From the NCBI RefSeq assembly GCF_001899075.1, contig NZ_MKVA01000003.1:62001-126000 (forward strand): a stretch of DNA of 64,000 nucleotides, read 5' to 3'. Position numbers and translations under genes: made by a program. The notes under the pieces were generated by a model. The model was not told the DNA's origin and made no database searches. It worked only from the letters and a program-made list of their open reading frames with translations. Every line of letters starts with the position of its first letter. Positions within the stretch are counted from its first letter, which is position 1. Shown here one piece after another: positions 8,248 to 18,827 of the stretch. This DNA is from Devosia sp. 67-54 (lineage in GTDB: Bacteria > Pseudomonadota > Alphaproteobacteria > Rhizobiales > Devosiaceae).

Positions 8248-9165
8248 GTGGCCGGTCAGATGCTCCGGAAGTTTGGGATCGCGCTCGGCGCTCTCGCAGC
8301 CTTGACCCCTGGCCTCGCGACGGCCGCCACGGGCCAGCCGAGCCCCGGCGAAATCGGCATGCAGGGCTCCGTCACCCCGATCATGGATTCCATCCATGCC
8401 TTCCACGACGGCATCCTGCTGACGGTGGCAGTCGGCATTTCGCTGCTGGTGCTGGTGCTGCTGGGGGTGATCGTCTTCCGCTTCAACGCCCGGCGGAACC
8501 CGGTGCCGGCGCGCTTTACCCACAACACCCTGATCGAGGTGATCTGGACGGCGCTGCCGGTGATCATCCTGGTCATCATCGCCATCCCGTCCTTCGCCGT
8601 GCTCACCGACCAGGTGACGATGCCCGACGGCGTGCGCAAATATCTCGGCTCCAACATCTTCTCGTTCGGCTCGGTCGACGTGCCGGCCCCCGGCCTCACG
8701 GTCAAGGCCACCGGCTCGCAATGGTACTGGACCTACGACTATGTCGACCAGGACAAGAGCTTCGACAGCAACCTGCTGAGCGAAGACGAGCGCCTGAAGC
8801 AGACCCCGGTGCAGCCGCGCCTGCTCGCCGTCGACAACATGCTGGTCGTGCCGGTCGACACCACCGTGCGCGTGCAGGTCACCGGCGCCGACGTCATCCA
8901 CGCCTTCGCCGTGCCGTCCTTCGGCGTCATCATGGACGCCGTGCCGGGCCGCCTCAACGAGACCTGGTTCAACGTGCGCAAGGAAGGCGTCTATTACGGC
9001 CAGTGCCGCGAGCTGTGCGGCAAGGACCACGCCTTCATGCCGATCGCCGTGCGCGTCGTCTCCAAAGAGCAGTTCGACACCTGGATGAATGCGCTCAAGG
9101 CCGGCTCGGTCACCGATGCCAACAAAACGCTGCCGCCGCTTTCGGCCGAGCAGCCGGCCGCCTAA
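8248..9165 (+). CDS. ctaC: Cytochrome c oxidase subunit II
   Basis: A 305-residue aa3-type subunit II. It has a signal peptide (1-27), two transmembrane helices (about 55-78 and 96-118), the aromatic electron-entry patch WYWTYDY (159-165) and a complete CuA site: H218, then C253, E255, C257, H261 and M264 in CRELCGKDHAFM. It receives electrons from cytochrome c on the periplasmic side. The start is a GTG at 8248 after AAGGGGG; an ATG at 8260 is also possible. It is the first gene of the cta operon, 33 bp before ctaD. Confidence 0.97.
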   Translation: MAGQMLRKFGIALGALAALTPGLATAATGQPSPGEIGMQGSVTPIMDSIHAFHDGILLTVAVGISLLVLVLLGVIVFRFNARRNPVPARFTHNTLIEVIWTALPVIILVIIAIPSFAVLTDQVTMPDGVRKYLGSNIFSFGSVDVPAPGLTVKATGSQWYWTYDYVDQDKSFDSNLLSEDERLKQTPVQPRLLAVDNMLVVPVDTTVRVQVTGADVIHAFAVPSFGVIMDAVPGRLNETWFNVRKEGVYYGQCRELCGKDHAFMPIAVRVVSKEQFDTWMNALKAGSVTDANKTLPPLSAEQPAA

Positions 9166-10899
<1,734 letters not shown>

Positions 10900-10910
10900 A
10901 GGCGCGGACG

Positions 10911-11843
10911 GTGGCTTTCGTTGACGACAGCAAGGGCTACATCGCCACGGCCGGCGGCGCGCGCGTAGAGGACTACGTCGCGCTGCTCAAGCCGCGGGTG
11001 ATGTCGCTCGTCGTCTTCACCGCCATCATCGGCCTGCTGCTGGCGCCGGGTGGCATCAACCCGGCCGTCGGCGTCATCGCCATCCTGTGCATCGCCATCG
11101 GGGCCGGCGGCTCCGGGGCGCTCAACATGTGGTACGACGCCGACATCGACGCCGTCATGAGCCGCACGGCCAATCGTCCGATCCCGGCCGGCCGCGTCAG
11201 CCGTGGCGAAGCGCTCGCCGTCGGCATCATCTGCTCGGGCTTTTCGGTCGCCATCCTCGGGCTCGCGACCAATCTCGCCGCCGCGGCGCTGCTGGCCTTC
11301 ACCATCTTCTTTTACGCCGTCATCTACACGATGTGGCTCAAGCGCTCGACGCCGCAGAACATCGTCATCGGCGGCGCCGCCGGCGCCTTCCCGCCGATGA
11401 TCGGCTGGGCCGCCGTCACCGGCGACATTTCGCTGCCCTCGATCGTGCTGTTCCTCATCATCTTTTTGTGGACGCCGCCGCATTTCTGGGCGCTGGCGCT
11501 CTACAAGCAGGGCGACTACGGCGCCGCCGGCATCCCGATGCTGCCCAACGTCGCCGGCGAGCCGGCCACCAAATTCCAGATCCTGCTCTATTCCGTCATC
11601 CTCGTGGGCACCACGCTGCTGCCGGTGGCGCTGCACCAGTCCGGCTGGATCTACGGCGCCGTCGCCGTGGTGACTGGAACAACGTTCGTCTATCTCGCCG
11701 CACGCCTCTACGCCGCGCCCGACCGGCTGGCCATGAAGCAGCTCGCCCGCCAGCTCTTCACCTATTCGCTGAGCTACCTCGCCGTGATCTTCTTTGCGCT
11801 GCTGGTCGATCACCTGGCGCTGATCCTGGGATGGTGGGCCTGA
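10911..11843 (+). CDS. ctaB: Protoheme IX farnesyltransferase (heme O synthase)
   Basis: A 310-residue UbiA-family membrane prenyltransferase that converts heme b to heme O for the oxidase. The polyprenyl-diphosphate binding motif is [15 protein letters not shown], and the second Asp/Arg-rich loop is [17 protein letters not shown]; the conserved [12 protein letters not shown] follows. The GTG at 10911 is the first plausible start after ctaD and leaves an 11-bp gap; an upstream ATG would overlap ctaD widely. Its stop shares one base with the coxF start (TGATG). Confidence 0.95.
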   Translation: MAFVDDSKGYIATAGGARVEDYVALLKPRVMSLVVFTAIIGLLLAPGGINPAVGVIAILCIAIGAGGSGALNMWYDADIDAVMSRTANRPIPAGRVSRGEALAVGIICSGFSVAILGLATNLAAAALLAFTIFFYAVIYTMWLKRSTPQNIVIGGAAGAFPPMIGWAAVTGDISLPSIVLFLIIFLWTPPHFWALALYKQGDYGAAGIPMLPNVAGEPATKFQILLYSVILVGTTLLPVALHQSGWIYGAVAVVTGTTFVYLAARLYAAPDRLAMKQLARQLFTYSLSYLAVIFFALLVDHLALILGWWA

Positions 11844-12007
11844 TGAACGCACCCATCGTCCCGCAATCCGACGACGAGGCCCTCCGCAAGCGGCGGCGGC
11901 GCAACAACATCGCGCTTGGCCTCGTGCTCGCGGCACTGGTCGCGATCTTTTACGTGCTGACCATCGCCAAGATGGGCCCGGCCATCTTCACACAGCGGGA
12001 TTTGTGA
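11843..12007 (+). CDS. coxF: CoxF-like small membrane protein
   Basis: A 54-residue protein with a basic cytoplasmic segment (ALRKRRRRNN) and one transmembrane helix (about 26-46). It overlaps ctaB and ctaG by one base each, so translation is coupled across all three. Its place between ctaB and ctaG is that of the small CoxF open reading frame of rhizobial oxidase operons. A helper role in oxidase assembly is inference from position. Confidence 0.8.
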   Translation: MNAPIVPQSDDEALRKRRRRNNIALGLVLAALVAIFYVLTIAKMGPAIFTQRDL

Positions 12008-12576
12008 TGACCAACGATACCCTTCACGACACGCTGCAGACGCCCCCCGCCGGCAAGAACCGCAATGTCGGGCTGATCCTGCTGCTGGTCGCCGCCGGCA
12101 TGGTGGGTGCCGCCTACGCCGCGGTGCCGCTCTACTATGCCTTCTGCGCCGCCACCGGCTATGGCGGCACCACGCGCGTCGCCACCGGCAACCCCAAGGG
12201 CGTCATCGCCCGCGAAATGACGGTGCGCTTCGACGCCAACATGGACGGTTCGCTGCCCTGGCGGGTGACGCCGGCCAAGCCCGCCACCGCCAAGGTCGGC
12301 GAGGTACAGACCATCGATTTCATCGCCCGCAACCTCTCCGACAAGACCGTCACCGGCCAGGCCGCGTTCAACGTCACGCCCGAGCTCGCCGGCAGCTATT
12401 TCAACAAGATCCAGTGCTTCTGCTTCACCCAGCAGACGCTCAAGCCCGGTGAAACGGTCGAGATGCCGGTGACATTCTTCGTCGATCCCGATATCGACAA
12501 GGACCCGGATTTGCGCACCATTCACGACATCACCCTGTCCTATACGTTCTACGCTTCGAAAAATAAGGGAAGCTGA
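12007..12576 (+). CDS. ctaG: Cytochrome c oxidase assembly protein CtaG/Cox11
   Basis: A 189-residue copper chaperone that builds the CuB site. It has one N-terminal transmembrane helix (about 18-40) and a periplasmic immunoglobulin-like domain with the copper-binding pair CFCF (FNKIQCFCFTQQTL). An upstream Cys (YYAFCAATGYGG) is also conserved. Start ATG overlaps the coxF stop by one base; a GTG directly before it is an alternative. ctaE follows 2 bp after the stop. Confidence 0.96.
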   Translation: MTNDTLHDTLQTPPAGKNRNVGLILLLVAAGMVGAAYAAVPLYYAFCAATGYGGTTRVATGNPKGVIAREMTVRFDANMDGSLPWRVTPAKPATAKVGEVQTIDFIARNLSDKTVTGQAAFNVTPELAGSYFNKIQCFCFTQQTLKPGETVEMPVTFFVDPDIDKDPDLRTIHDITLSYTFYASKNKGS

Positions 12577-12578
12577 CC

Positions 12579-13475
12579 ATGGCCGACGCCGCTGCTGCTC
12601 ACGCAGGACACGCCAAGCCCCAACACGACTATCACCTCGTCAACCCGAGCCCGTGGCCGCTGGTCGGGTCGATCTCGGCGTTCGTCATGGCGGTGGGCGG
12701 CATCGCCTACATGAAGTCGCACAAGGGCGAGGAACTGGTGCTCTTCGGCGTCAACATCGCCGGACCGTGGATCTTCCTGCTCGGCCTGGTGGGCGTGCTC
12801 TACACCATGTACGCCTGGTGGTCGGACGTCATCGCCGAGGGCCAGGAGGGCGACCATACCCCGGTCGTGCGCATGCATCACCGCTACGGCATGATGCTGT
12901 TCATCGCCTCCGAGATCATGTTCTTCGTCGCCTGGTTCTGGGCCTATTTCGACCAGTTCTTCCGCCACGGCGACACCGAGCAATATGCCCGCGTCGACTT
13001 CATGGGCACGCAATGGCCGCCGCATGGCGTCGAGCTGTTCGATCCCTTCCACCTGCCGCTGTTCAACACGCTGCTGCTGCTGACCTCGGGCACCACCGTC
13101 ACCTGGGCCCATCACGCGCTGATCCACGGCGACAAGAAGGGCCTGCGCTGGGGCCTCGCGCTCACCATCGCGCTGGGCCTGTGCTTCACCTGCGTGCAGG
13201 CGCTGGAATATTCGCGCGCCGGCTTCGCCTATTCGGGCAACATCTACGGCGCCACCTTCTTCATGGCCACGGGCTTCCATGGCTTCCACGTGATCATCGG
13301 CACCATCTTCCTCATCGTCTGCCTGATCCGCGCCAACGCCAACCAGTTTACGCCGCGCCACCACCTCGGCTTCGAATTCGCCGCCTGGTACTGGCACTTC
13401 GTCGACGTGGTCTGGCTGTTCCTGTTCGCCTCGATCTACGTCTGGGGCAGCTGGGGCATCCCGCACGCCGGCTGA
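12579..13475 (+). CDS. ctaE: Cytochrome c oxidase subunit III
   Basis: A 298-residue, seven-helix subunit III. Typical motifs are HHRYGMMLFIASEIMFFVAWFWAYF, WPPHGVELFDPFHLPLFNT, GATFFMATGFHGFHVIIGTIF and the C-terminal WYWHFVDVVWLFLF. It stabilises the catalytic core and proton uptake. It is the last structural gene of the operon; a terminator begins 28 bp after its stop. Confidence 0.97.
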   Translation: MADAAAAHAGHAKPQHDYHLVNPSPWPLVGSISAFVMAVGGIAYMKSHKGEELVLFGVNIAGPWIFLLGLVGVLYTMYAWWSDVIAEGQEGDHTPVVRMHHRYGMMLFIASEIMFFVAWFWAYFDQFFRHGDTEQYARVDFMGTQWPPHGVELFDPFHLPLFNTLLLLTSGTTVTWAHHALIHGDKKGLRWGLALTIALGLCFTCVQALEYSRAGFAYSGNIYGATFFMATGFHGFHVIIGTIFLIVCLIRANANQFTPRHHLGFEFAAWYWHFVDVVWLFLFASIYVWGSWGIPHAG

Positions 13476-13503
13476 TCGACGGAAGTCGCACTGGATTTCA
13501 TCG

Positions 13504-13534
13504 GGGCGCGGCGCTAGCTGCGCCCTTGTTGTTT
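13504..13534 (+). terminator. Intrinsic terminator of the cta operon
   Basis: GGGCGCGGC (13504-13512), loop GCTA, GCTGCGCCC (13517-13525; one G-T pair) and the T-rich tail TTGTTGTTT. It separates ctaE from the PNPOx-like gene. Confidence 0.85.
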
Positions 13535-13572
13535 GCACGCGCCGACTGCTGCCATCGCTCGAAGGATAGCAA

Positions 13573-14193
13573 GTGACCGATCCCCACATCATCCGCGACC
13601 CCGCCGCGCTCGAGGCGCTTTACGGCGCCGTCAACGAGGCCTCCGCGCTCAAGGAGATCGGCTACCTCCATCCCCACTACGCCGCCTTCATCAAGGCCTC
13701 GCCCTTCGCCGTGCTGGCGACGGCCGGCCCGCATGGGCTCGACGCCAGTCCGCGCGGCGATGCGCCCGGCTTCGTCGAGATCGTCGACGACAAGACCCTG
13801 CTGCTGGCCGACCGCCGCGGCAACAACCGCATCGACAGCCTCCGCAACGTGCTGCACGACCCGCGCGTCGGGCTGCTCTTTCTCGTCCCCGGCATCGGCG
13901 AGACGCTGCGCGTCAACGGCCGCGCCGAGATCACCGTCGATCCGGCGCTGCTCGCCCGCTTCGCCGTCGGCGACAAGCCGCCGCGCTCGCTGCTGCGCAT
14001 CCACATCGAGAGCGTGTTCTTCCAGTGCTCGCGCGCCGTGATCCGCTCCGAGCTGTGGAATCCCGAGCGCCGGCTTCCCCGTTCGGCGCTGCCGTCCACC
14101 GGCCAGATCCTCGCGGCTGTGACGCATGATCGCATCGATGCCGAAACCTACGACCGCGAGCTACCGCCGCGCCTCAAGGCCACGCTATACTAG
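13573..14193 (+). CDS. Pyridoxamine 5'-phosphate oxidase family flavoprotein
   Basis: A 206-residue protein of the split-barrel FMN-binding fold. SPFAVLATAGPHGLDASPRGDAPGFV and LLLADRRGNNRIDSLRNVLHDPRVGLLFLVPGIGETLRVNGRA match the MSMEG_1061-type FMN-dependent PNPOx group, whose members are probably oxidoreductases of unknown substrate rather than vitamin B6 enzymes. GTG start at 13573 with AAGGA 6 bp upstream. It stands between the cta terminator and DUF983; no functional link is evident. Confidence 0.85.
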   Translation: MTDPHIIRDPAALEALYGAVNEASALKEIGYLHPHYAAFIKASPFAVLATAGPHGLDASPRGDAPGFVEIVDDKTLLLADRRGNNRIDSLRNVLHDPRVGLLFLVPGIGETLRVNGRAEITVDPALLARFAVGDKPPRSLLRIHIESVFFQCSRAVIRSELWNPERRLPRSALPSTGQILAAVTHDRIDAETYDRELPPRLKATLY

Positions 14194-14242
14194 CTGCCGG
14201 TCCGGGTGATCCTGCCCCGGCCGGTCACGCCGCAAGAGAGCC

Positions 14243-14605
14243 ATGCCCGACAGCCTCGTTTCCCCCTTTGCCGCCGGCTTCGCCTGCCGCTGCCCGCGCT
14301 GCGGCGAGGGCGCCCTGTTCTCGGGCTTCCTCAAGGTCGCCCCGGTCTGCGAGAGCTGCGGCCTCGACCTCAAATTCGCCGACAGCGGCGATGGTCCGGC
14401 CGTGTTCGTGATCTTCGCCGTGGCCCCCATCGTCATCATCCTCGCCTTCATCGTCGAGGCGCTGTTCCATCCCGCGCCGTGGATGCATCTGGTGCTGTGG
14501 ATTCCCACCATCATCATCCTGTCGCTGCTGTTCCTGCGGCCGTTCAAGGCCACCATGATCGCCCTGCAATACCAGCGCGGCGCCGGCGAGGGCAGGGCGC
14601 AGTGA
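14243..14605 (+). CDS. DUF983 membrane protein
   Basis: A 120-residue protein with an N-terminal zinc-ribbon-like pair, CPRCGEG and CESCGLDL, and two transmembrane helices (about 50-72 and 80-99). DUF983 genes often accompany cytochrome oxidase and SURF1 genes in alphaproteobacteria, so an oxidase-related role is likely but unproven. The stop overlaps the SURF1 start by 4 bp (GTGA). Confidence 0.88.
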   Translation: MPDSLVSPFAAGFACRCPRCGEGALFSGFLKVAPVCESCGLDLKFADSGDGPAVFVIFAVAPIVIILAFIVEALFHPAPWMHLVLWIPTIIILSLLFLRPFKATMIALQYQRGAGEGRAQ

Positions 14606-15381
14606 ACGGCGTCGCCGCCGCCCGCTCGCCGCTGTCGCGGCCGGGCTTCTGGGCCTTCGTCGTGCTGATGCTGGCGCTCACCGTGCTGTTCGTCGGGCTG
14701 GGCGTCTGGCAGGTGCAGCGGCTGGCGTGGAAGGAAGGCCTGATCGCCGACGTCGAGGCGCGCTACACCGCCGCGCCCTCCGTCCTGCCGCCGCCCGACC
14801 GCTGGGACCTCGTCGATCTCGACGGCCTCAATTACCACCCGGTCACCGTCACCGGCACCTACGAGCCCGACAAGACCGTGCTGGTCTTCACCAGCCTCTC
14901 CGAGCCCCGCGGCAAGTTCGGCGGCCCCGGCTATTGGGTCATGGTGCCGCTCGACGCCGGCGGCGGCACCGTGTTCGTCAACCGCGGCTTCGTCCCGCAG
15001 GCCAACGCCCCCGCCTTCGCGCAGGGCGGTACTGTGCCGGCGGGCCCGCAGACCATCACTGGCATCGGCGTCGCCCCCGAGCCGGCCGGCGCCTTCACCC
15101 CCGGACCTGACACCGCCCACCGCATCGAGTGGGTACGCGATCCCGCGCGCCTTGCCGCGATCGCCGGCGTCTCCGGCCCGGTGCTGGCCCTCACCATCGA
15201 CGCGCCGGCCGGCGCGGCGGGGGCGCTGCCGCAGGGCGGCGAAACCACCATCGACTTCCCCAACAATCATTTCGGCTATGCGCTGACCTGGTTCGGCTTC
15301 GCGCTGCTTACCCCGTGCCTGCTCGCCGGCTGGGTCTGGCGCCAGTTCCGGCCGGTGCCGGAGGTCGGCAAATCCGCGTGA
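14602..15381 (+). CDS. SURF1-family cytochrome oxidase assembly protein
   Basis: A 259-residue protein with SURF1 topology: an N-terminal helix (FWAFVVLMLALTVLFVGLGVWQVQRLAWK), a periplasmic domain, and a C-terminal helix (HFGYALTWFGFALLTPCLL). Signatures include GVWQVQRLAWK, FVNRGFVP and NNHFGYALTWF. SURF1 aids heme a insertion into subunit I. GTG start overlapping DUF983 indicates translational coupling. It serves the oxidase encoded upstream. Confidence 0.93.
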   Translation: MNGVAAARSPLSRPGFWAFVVLMLALTVLFVGLGVWQVQRLAWKEGLIADVEARYTAAPSVLPPPDRWDLVDLDGLNYHPVTVTGTYEPDKTVLVFTSLSEPRGKFGGPGYWVMVPLDAGGGTVFVNRGFVPQANAPAFAQGGTVPAGPQTITGIGVAPEPAGAFTPGPDTAHRIEWVRDPARLAAIAGVSGPVLALTIDAPAGAAGALPQGGETTIDFPNNHFGYALTWFGFALLTPCLLAGWVWRQFRPVPEVGKSA

Positions 15382-15463
15382 TCTGCCGGGCCGGGCCTGT
15401 TTTTCTTGCCCCGCCCCCCCGCTTTCTCTAAGTTCCGCCAACTTCCGAACGGGGCTTCCCCTG

Positions 15464-16870
15464 ATGCGTTTTGTTTCGACCCGCGGCGAGGCGCCGGTTC
15501 TCGGCTTCTCCGACGCGGTGCTCTCCGGCCTCGCCAGCGATGGCGGGCTCTACCTGCCCGAAACCTGGCCGCACCTCTCCGCCGCCGATATCGCCGCCTT
15601 CGCCGGCAAGCCCTATGCCGACGTGGCGTTCGCCGTCATCTCGCGCTTCGTCGGCGGCGAAATCCCTGCCGATCGGCTGCGGACCATCATCGACGCGGCC
15701 TACGCCACCTTCCGCCATCCGTCAGTGACGCCGCTGGTCGAGCTGGCGCCGAACCGCTTCGTGCTCGAGCTGTTCCACGGCCCGACGCTGGCCTTCAAGG
15801 ACGTGGCGATGCAGTTCCTGTCGCGCGTCATGGACCACATCCTCAGCGAGCGGCAGGCGCGCGCCACCATCGTCGGCGCCACCTCCGGCGACACCGGCTC
15901 CGCCGCCATCGAGGCGTTCCGCGGCCGCGACACCACCGACATCTTCATCCTGCACCCCAGGGGCCGCACCTCCGAGGTGCAGCGCCGGCAGATGACCACG
16001 GTGCTCGACGCCAACATCCACAACATTGCGCTTGAAGGCACCTTCGACGACTGCCAGTCGATCGTGAAGGGCCTGTTCCGCGCGCCGGGCTTCCGCGACG
16101 AGTTGCACCTGAGCGGCGTCAACTCCATCAATTGGGGCCGCATCGTCGCGCAGATCGTCTACTACTTCACCGCCGCCGTCTCCCTCGGCGCCCCGCACCG
16201 GCCGGTGAGCTTCGTCGTCCCCACCGGCAATTTCGGCGATATCTTCGCCGGCTACGCCGCCAAGCGCATGGGCCTGCCCATCGCCAATCTGGTGATCGCC
16301 ACCAACTCCAACGACATCCTCGCCCGCACCCTCGAGACAGGCGCCTACGAGACCGGCGGGGTGGTGCCCACCATCAGCCCGTCGATGGACATCCAGGTCT
16401 CGTCCAATTTCGAGCGCCTGCTGTTCGAGGCGCTCGACCGCGATGCCGGCGCCCTCAAGCGGCTGATGAACGGCCTGCAGCAATCGGGCCATTTCACCCT
16501 CCCGCCCAGGGCGATCGCCACCATCCGCGAAAGCTTCGCCGCCGGCCGCGCCGACGAGGCCGAAACCTCCGCCACCATCGCCAGAACCTTCCGCGAGGCC
16601 GGCTATTTGCTCGATCCGCACACCGCCGTCGGCGTTGCCGTCGGCCAGGGCCTCGAGCTCGGCGATGCCCCCGTGGTGACGCTGGCCACGGCGCATCCGG
16701 CCAAGTTTCCGGCCGCGGTGCAGGCCGCCACGGGCATTGAACCGGCCCTGCCGGCATGGTTGTCTGATCTTTATGGCCGGCCGGAGCGTTACGACATCCT
16801 GGCCAACGACCAGGGCGCCGTGGAGCAGTTCATCCGCGCGCGAACCCGGGCCGGGAGGATCGGAAGTTGA
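15464..16870 (+). CDS. thrC: Threonine synthase
   Basis: A 468-residue PLP enzyme converting O-phosphohomoserine to threonine. It has the N-terminal STRGEAP motif, the PLP lysine K112 in GPTLAFKDVAMQF, the phosphate loop TSGDTGSAA, and the long threonine-synthase form (about 460 residues) usual in proteobacteria. The stop overlaps the start of the M16 peptidase gene by 4 bp (TTGA). Confidence 0.96.
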   Translation: MRFVSTRGEAPVLGFSDAVLSGLASDGGLYLPETWPHLSAADIAAFAGKPYADVAFAVISRFVGGEIPADRLRTIIDAAYATFRHPSVTPLVELAPNRFVLELFHGPTLAFKDVAMQFLSRVMDHILSERQARATIVGATSGDTGSAAIEAFRGRDTTDIFILHPRGRTSEVQRRQMTTVLDANIHNIALEGTFDDCQSIVKGLFRAPGFRDELHLSGVNSINWGRIVAQIVYYFTAAVSLGAPHRPVSFVVPTGNFGDIFAGYAAKRMGLPIANLVIATNSNDILARTLETGAYETGGVVPTISPSMDIQVSSNFERLLFEALDRDAGALKRLMNGLQQSGHFTLPPRAIATIRESFAAGRADEAETSATIARTFREAGYLLDPHTAVGVAVGQGLELGDAPVVTLATAHPAKFPAAVQAATGIEPALPAWLSDLYGRPERYDILANDQGAVEQFIRARTRAGRIGS

Positions 16871-18129
16871 GCGTGCGGACCACCACATTGGCCAACGGCA
16901 TGACCGTCATCACCGACGACATGCCGCATCTCGAAAGCGCCTCGCTCGGCATCTGGGTCAAGGCCGGCTCGCGCAGCGAGACCGTCGCCGAGCACGGCAT
17001 CAGCCATGTGCTCGAGCACATGGCCTTCAAGGGCACCCGCTCGCGCACCGCGCTTGCGATCGCCGAGGCCATCGAGAACGTCGGCGGCGACCTCAACGCC
17101 GCGACCTCGGTGGAGCACACCGGCTATTTCGCCCGCGTGCTCAAGGAGGACGTGCCGCTGGCCGGCGACATCCTCGCCGACATCCTGCAGAACTCACTGT
17201 TCGACGCGCACGAGCTCGACCGCGAGCAGCAGGTGATCGTGCAGGAGATCGGCGCCGCCCGCGACAACCCCGACGACCACGTCTTCGACCTGTTCCAGCA
17301 GGCGGCCTATCCCGACCAGCCGATCGGCCGCACCATCCTCGGCACCGTGGACTCGGTGAAGAGCTTTTCGCCCGAGACCATCCGCGACTACATGCAGCGC
17401 AATTATGTGGGCGACCAGATGGTCGTCTGCGCCGCCGGAAATGTCGACCACGACGCCCTGGTCGAGATCGCCGACAAGCGCTTCCACGACCTCAGGGCCG
17501 ATGGCGCCCCGGTGCCCGAGAAGGCGCATTATGTCGGCGGCGAGCAGCGCCTGCTGTCCGACCACGAGCAGGCCCATATCGTCCTCGGCTTCGAGGGCAG
17601 GGCCTACAATTCCGATGGCTTCTACGCCGCGCAGATCCTCGCCTCGATCCTGGGCGGCGGCATGTCCTCGCGGCTGTTCCAGGAGGTGCGGGAAAAGCGT
17701 GGCCTCTGCTATTCGGTCTACGCCTTCCACTGGGCCTTCGCCGACAGCGGCATCTTCGGCGTCGCCGCCTCGACCGGCGAAAACGAGGTGACCGACCTGC
17801 TGCCGGTGGTGCTCGACGAATTGCGCCGCGCCACCGAGACCATCACCGACGAGGAGGTGCTGCGCGTCCGCAACCAGATCCGCGCCGGATTGCTGATGTC
17901 GCTCGAAAGCCCATCCTCGCGCGCCGGCCAACTGGCCCGCCAGCAGATCCTGTGGGGCCGCACCATTCCGCTGCAGGAAACCGTCGATCGCATCAACCGC
18001 ATCACCGCCGACCGCGTGAAGCAGATCGCCCGGCAGGTGCTCGACAAGGGCAACGTCTCGCTTGCCGGCATCGGCCCGGTGGCGAAGCTGCCCGACTACG
18101 ACGTCATCGCCTCGCGGCTCAAGAGCTGA
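16867..18129 (+). CDS. M16 family zinc peptidase (mitochondrial processing peptidase-like)
   Basis: A 420-residue protease. The inverted zinc motif HxxEH is H47-V-L-E50-H51 (HGISHVLEHMAFKGT), with the distal glutamate region ENVGGDLNAATSVEHTGYF. The C-terminal half carries the M16 R/Y motif in SSRLFQEVREKRGLCYSVYAF. The start is a TTG overlapping the thrC stop. thrC-M16 adjacency is common in alphaproteobacteria. Natural substrates are not known. Confidence 0.93.
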   Translation: MSVRTTTLANGMTVITDDMPHLESASLGIWVKAGSRSETVAEHGISHVLEHMAFKGTRSRTALAIAEAIENVGGDLNAATSVEHTGYFARVLKEDVPLAGDILADILQNSLFDAHELDREQQVIVQEIGAARDNPDDHVFDLFQQAAYPDQPIGRTILGTVDSVKSFSPETIRDYMQRNYVGDQMVVCAAGNVDHDALVEIADKRFHDLRADGAPVPEKAHYVGGEQRLLSDHEQAHIVLGFEGRAYNSDGFYAAQILASILGGGMSSRLFQEVREKRGLCYSVYAFHWAFADSGIFGVAASTGENEVTDLLPVVLDELRRATETITDEEVLRVRNQIRAGLLMSLESPSSRAGQLARQQILWGRTIPLQETVDRINRITADRVKQIARQVLDKGNVSLAGIGPVAKLPDYDVIASRLKS

Positions 18130-18140
18130 AGTCGCTGCCG

Positions 18141-18752
18141 ATGGTGATGCTGAACTGGTTCGTGCGCGATCCCACGCCCGTCCTCACCGGCGAACGGGTC
18201 GTGCTGCGTCCGCCGCGCGCCCGCGACTTCGAGGCCTGGCGCGCGCTGCGCCGCAAGAGCCGCGAGTTCCTGAAGCCGTTCGAGCCGCGCTGGACCGAAG
18301 CCGACCTCAACCGCCAGGCCTTCGGCGCGCGCCTGCTGCGCGGCCGTGGCGAGGCCAGGCGCGGCACCGACTATTCCTTCCTGCTGTTCGAAAAGACCGC
18401 CGCGGGCGAGATGCTGGTCGGCGGCCTCACCCTCTCCAACATCCGCCGCCGTGCCGCGCAATACGGCAATCTCGGCTACTGGATGGGCGAGGATTTCGCC
18501 GGCCGCGGCCTGATGTCGGAAGCGGTCGGCGTGCTGCTGCCGTTCTACTTCGATACGCTGGGCCTGCACCGCCTGCACGCCGCCTTCCTGCCGCACAACG
18601 CCGCCAGCCGCCGCGTCCTTGAAAAAAACGGATTCCGGGAAGAGGGCTACGCCGAGAACTATCTGCAGATCGACGGGAAATGGGCCGACCATGTGCTCTT
18701 TGCCCTGACCCGCGAGCGCTGGGAGGCGCGCGCCAGGACGGCCGGACGCTGA
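18141..18752 (+). CDS. GNAT N-acetyltransferase, RimJ/RimL type
   Basis: A 203-residue acetyltransferase: acetyl-CoA loop in GNLGYWMGEDFAGRGLMSEAV and the C-terminal RimJ signature HRLHAAFLPHNAASRRVLEKNGFREEG. It resembles ribosomal-protein alanine acetyltransferases, although many such paralogues act on other substrates. The start is uncertain among ATG 18141, GTG 18144 and ATG 18147; no strong ribosome binding site is seen. It follows the M16 gene by 11 bp and is probably co-transcribed. Confidence 0.88.
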   Translation: MVMLNWFVRDPTPVLTGERVVLRPPRARDFEAWRALRRKSREFLKPFEPRWTEADLNRQAFGARLLRGRGEARRGTDYSFLLFEKTAAGEMLVGGLTLSNIRRRAAQYGNLGYWMGEDFAGRGLMSEAVGVLLPFYFDTLGLHRLHAAFLPHNAASRRVLEKNGFREEGYAENYLQIDGKWADHVLFALTRERWEARARTAGR

Positions 18753-18827
18753 ATGCTTGTCGCAAGGGGGAAACCCCGATACCTAGGGTGCCGGCGAAAC
18801 ATCCCGGGCAGGATTATCATCAGTTCG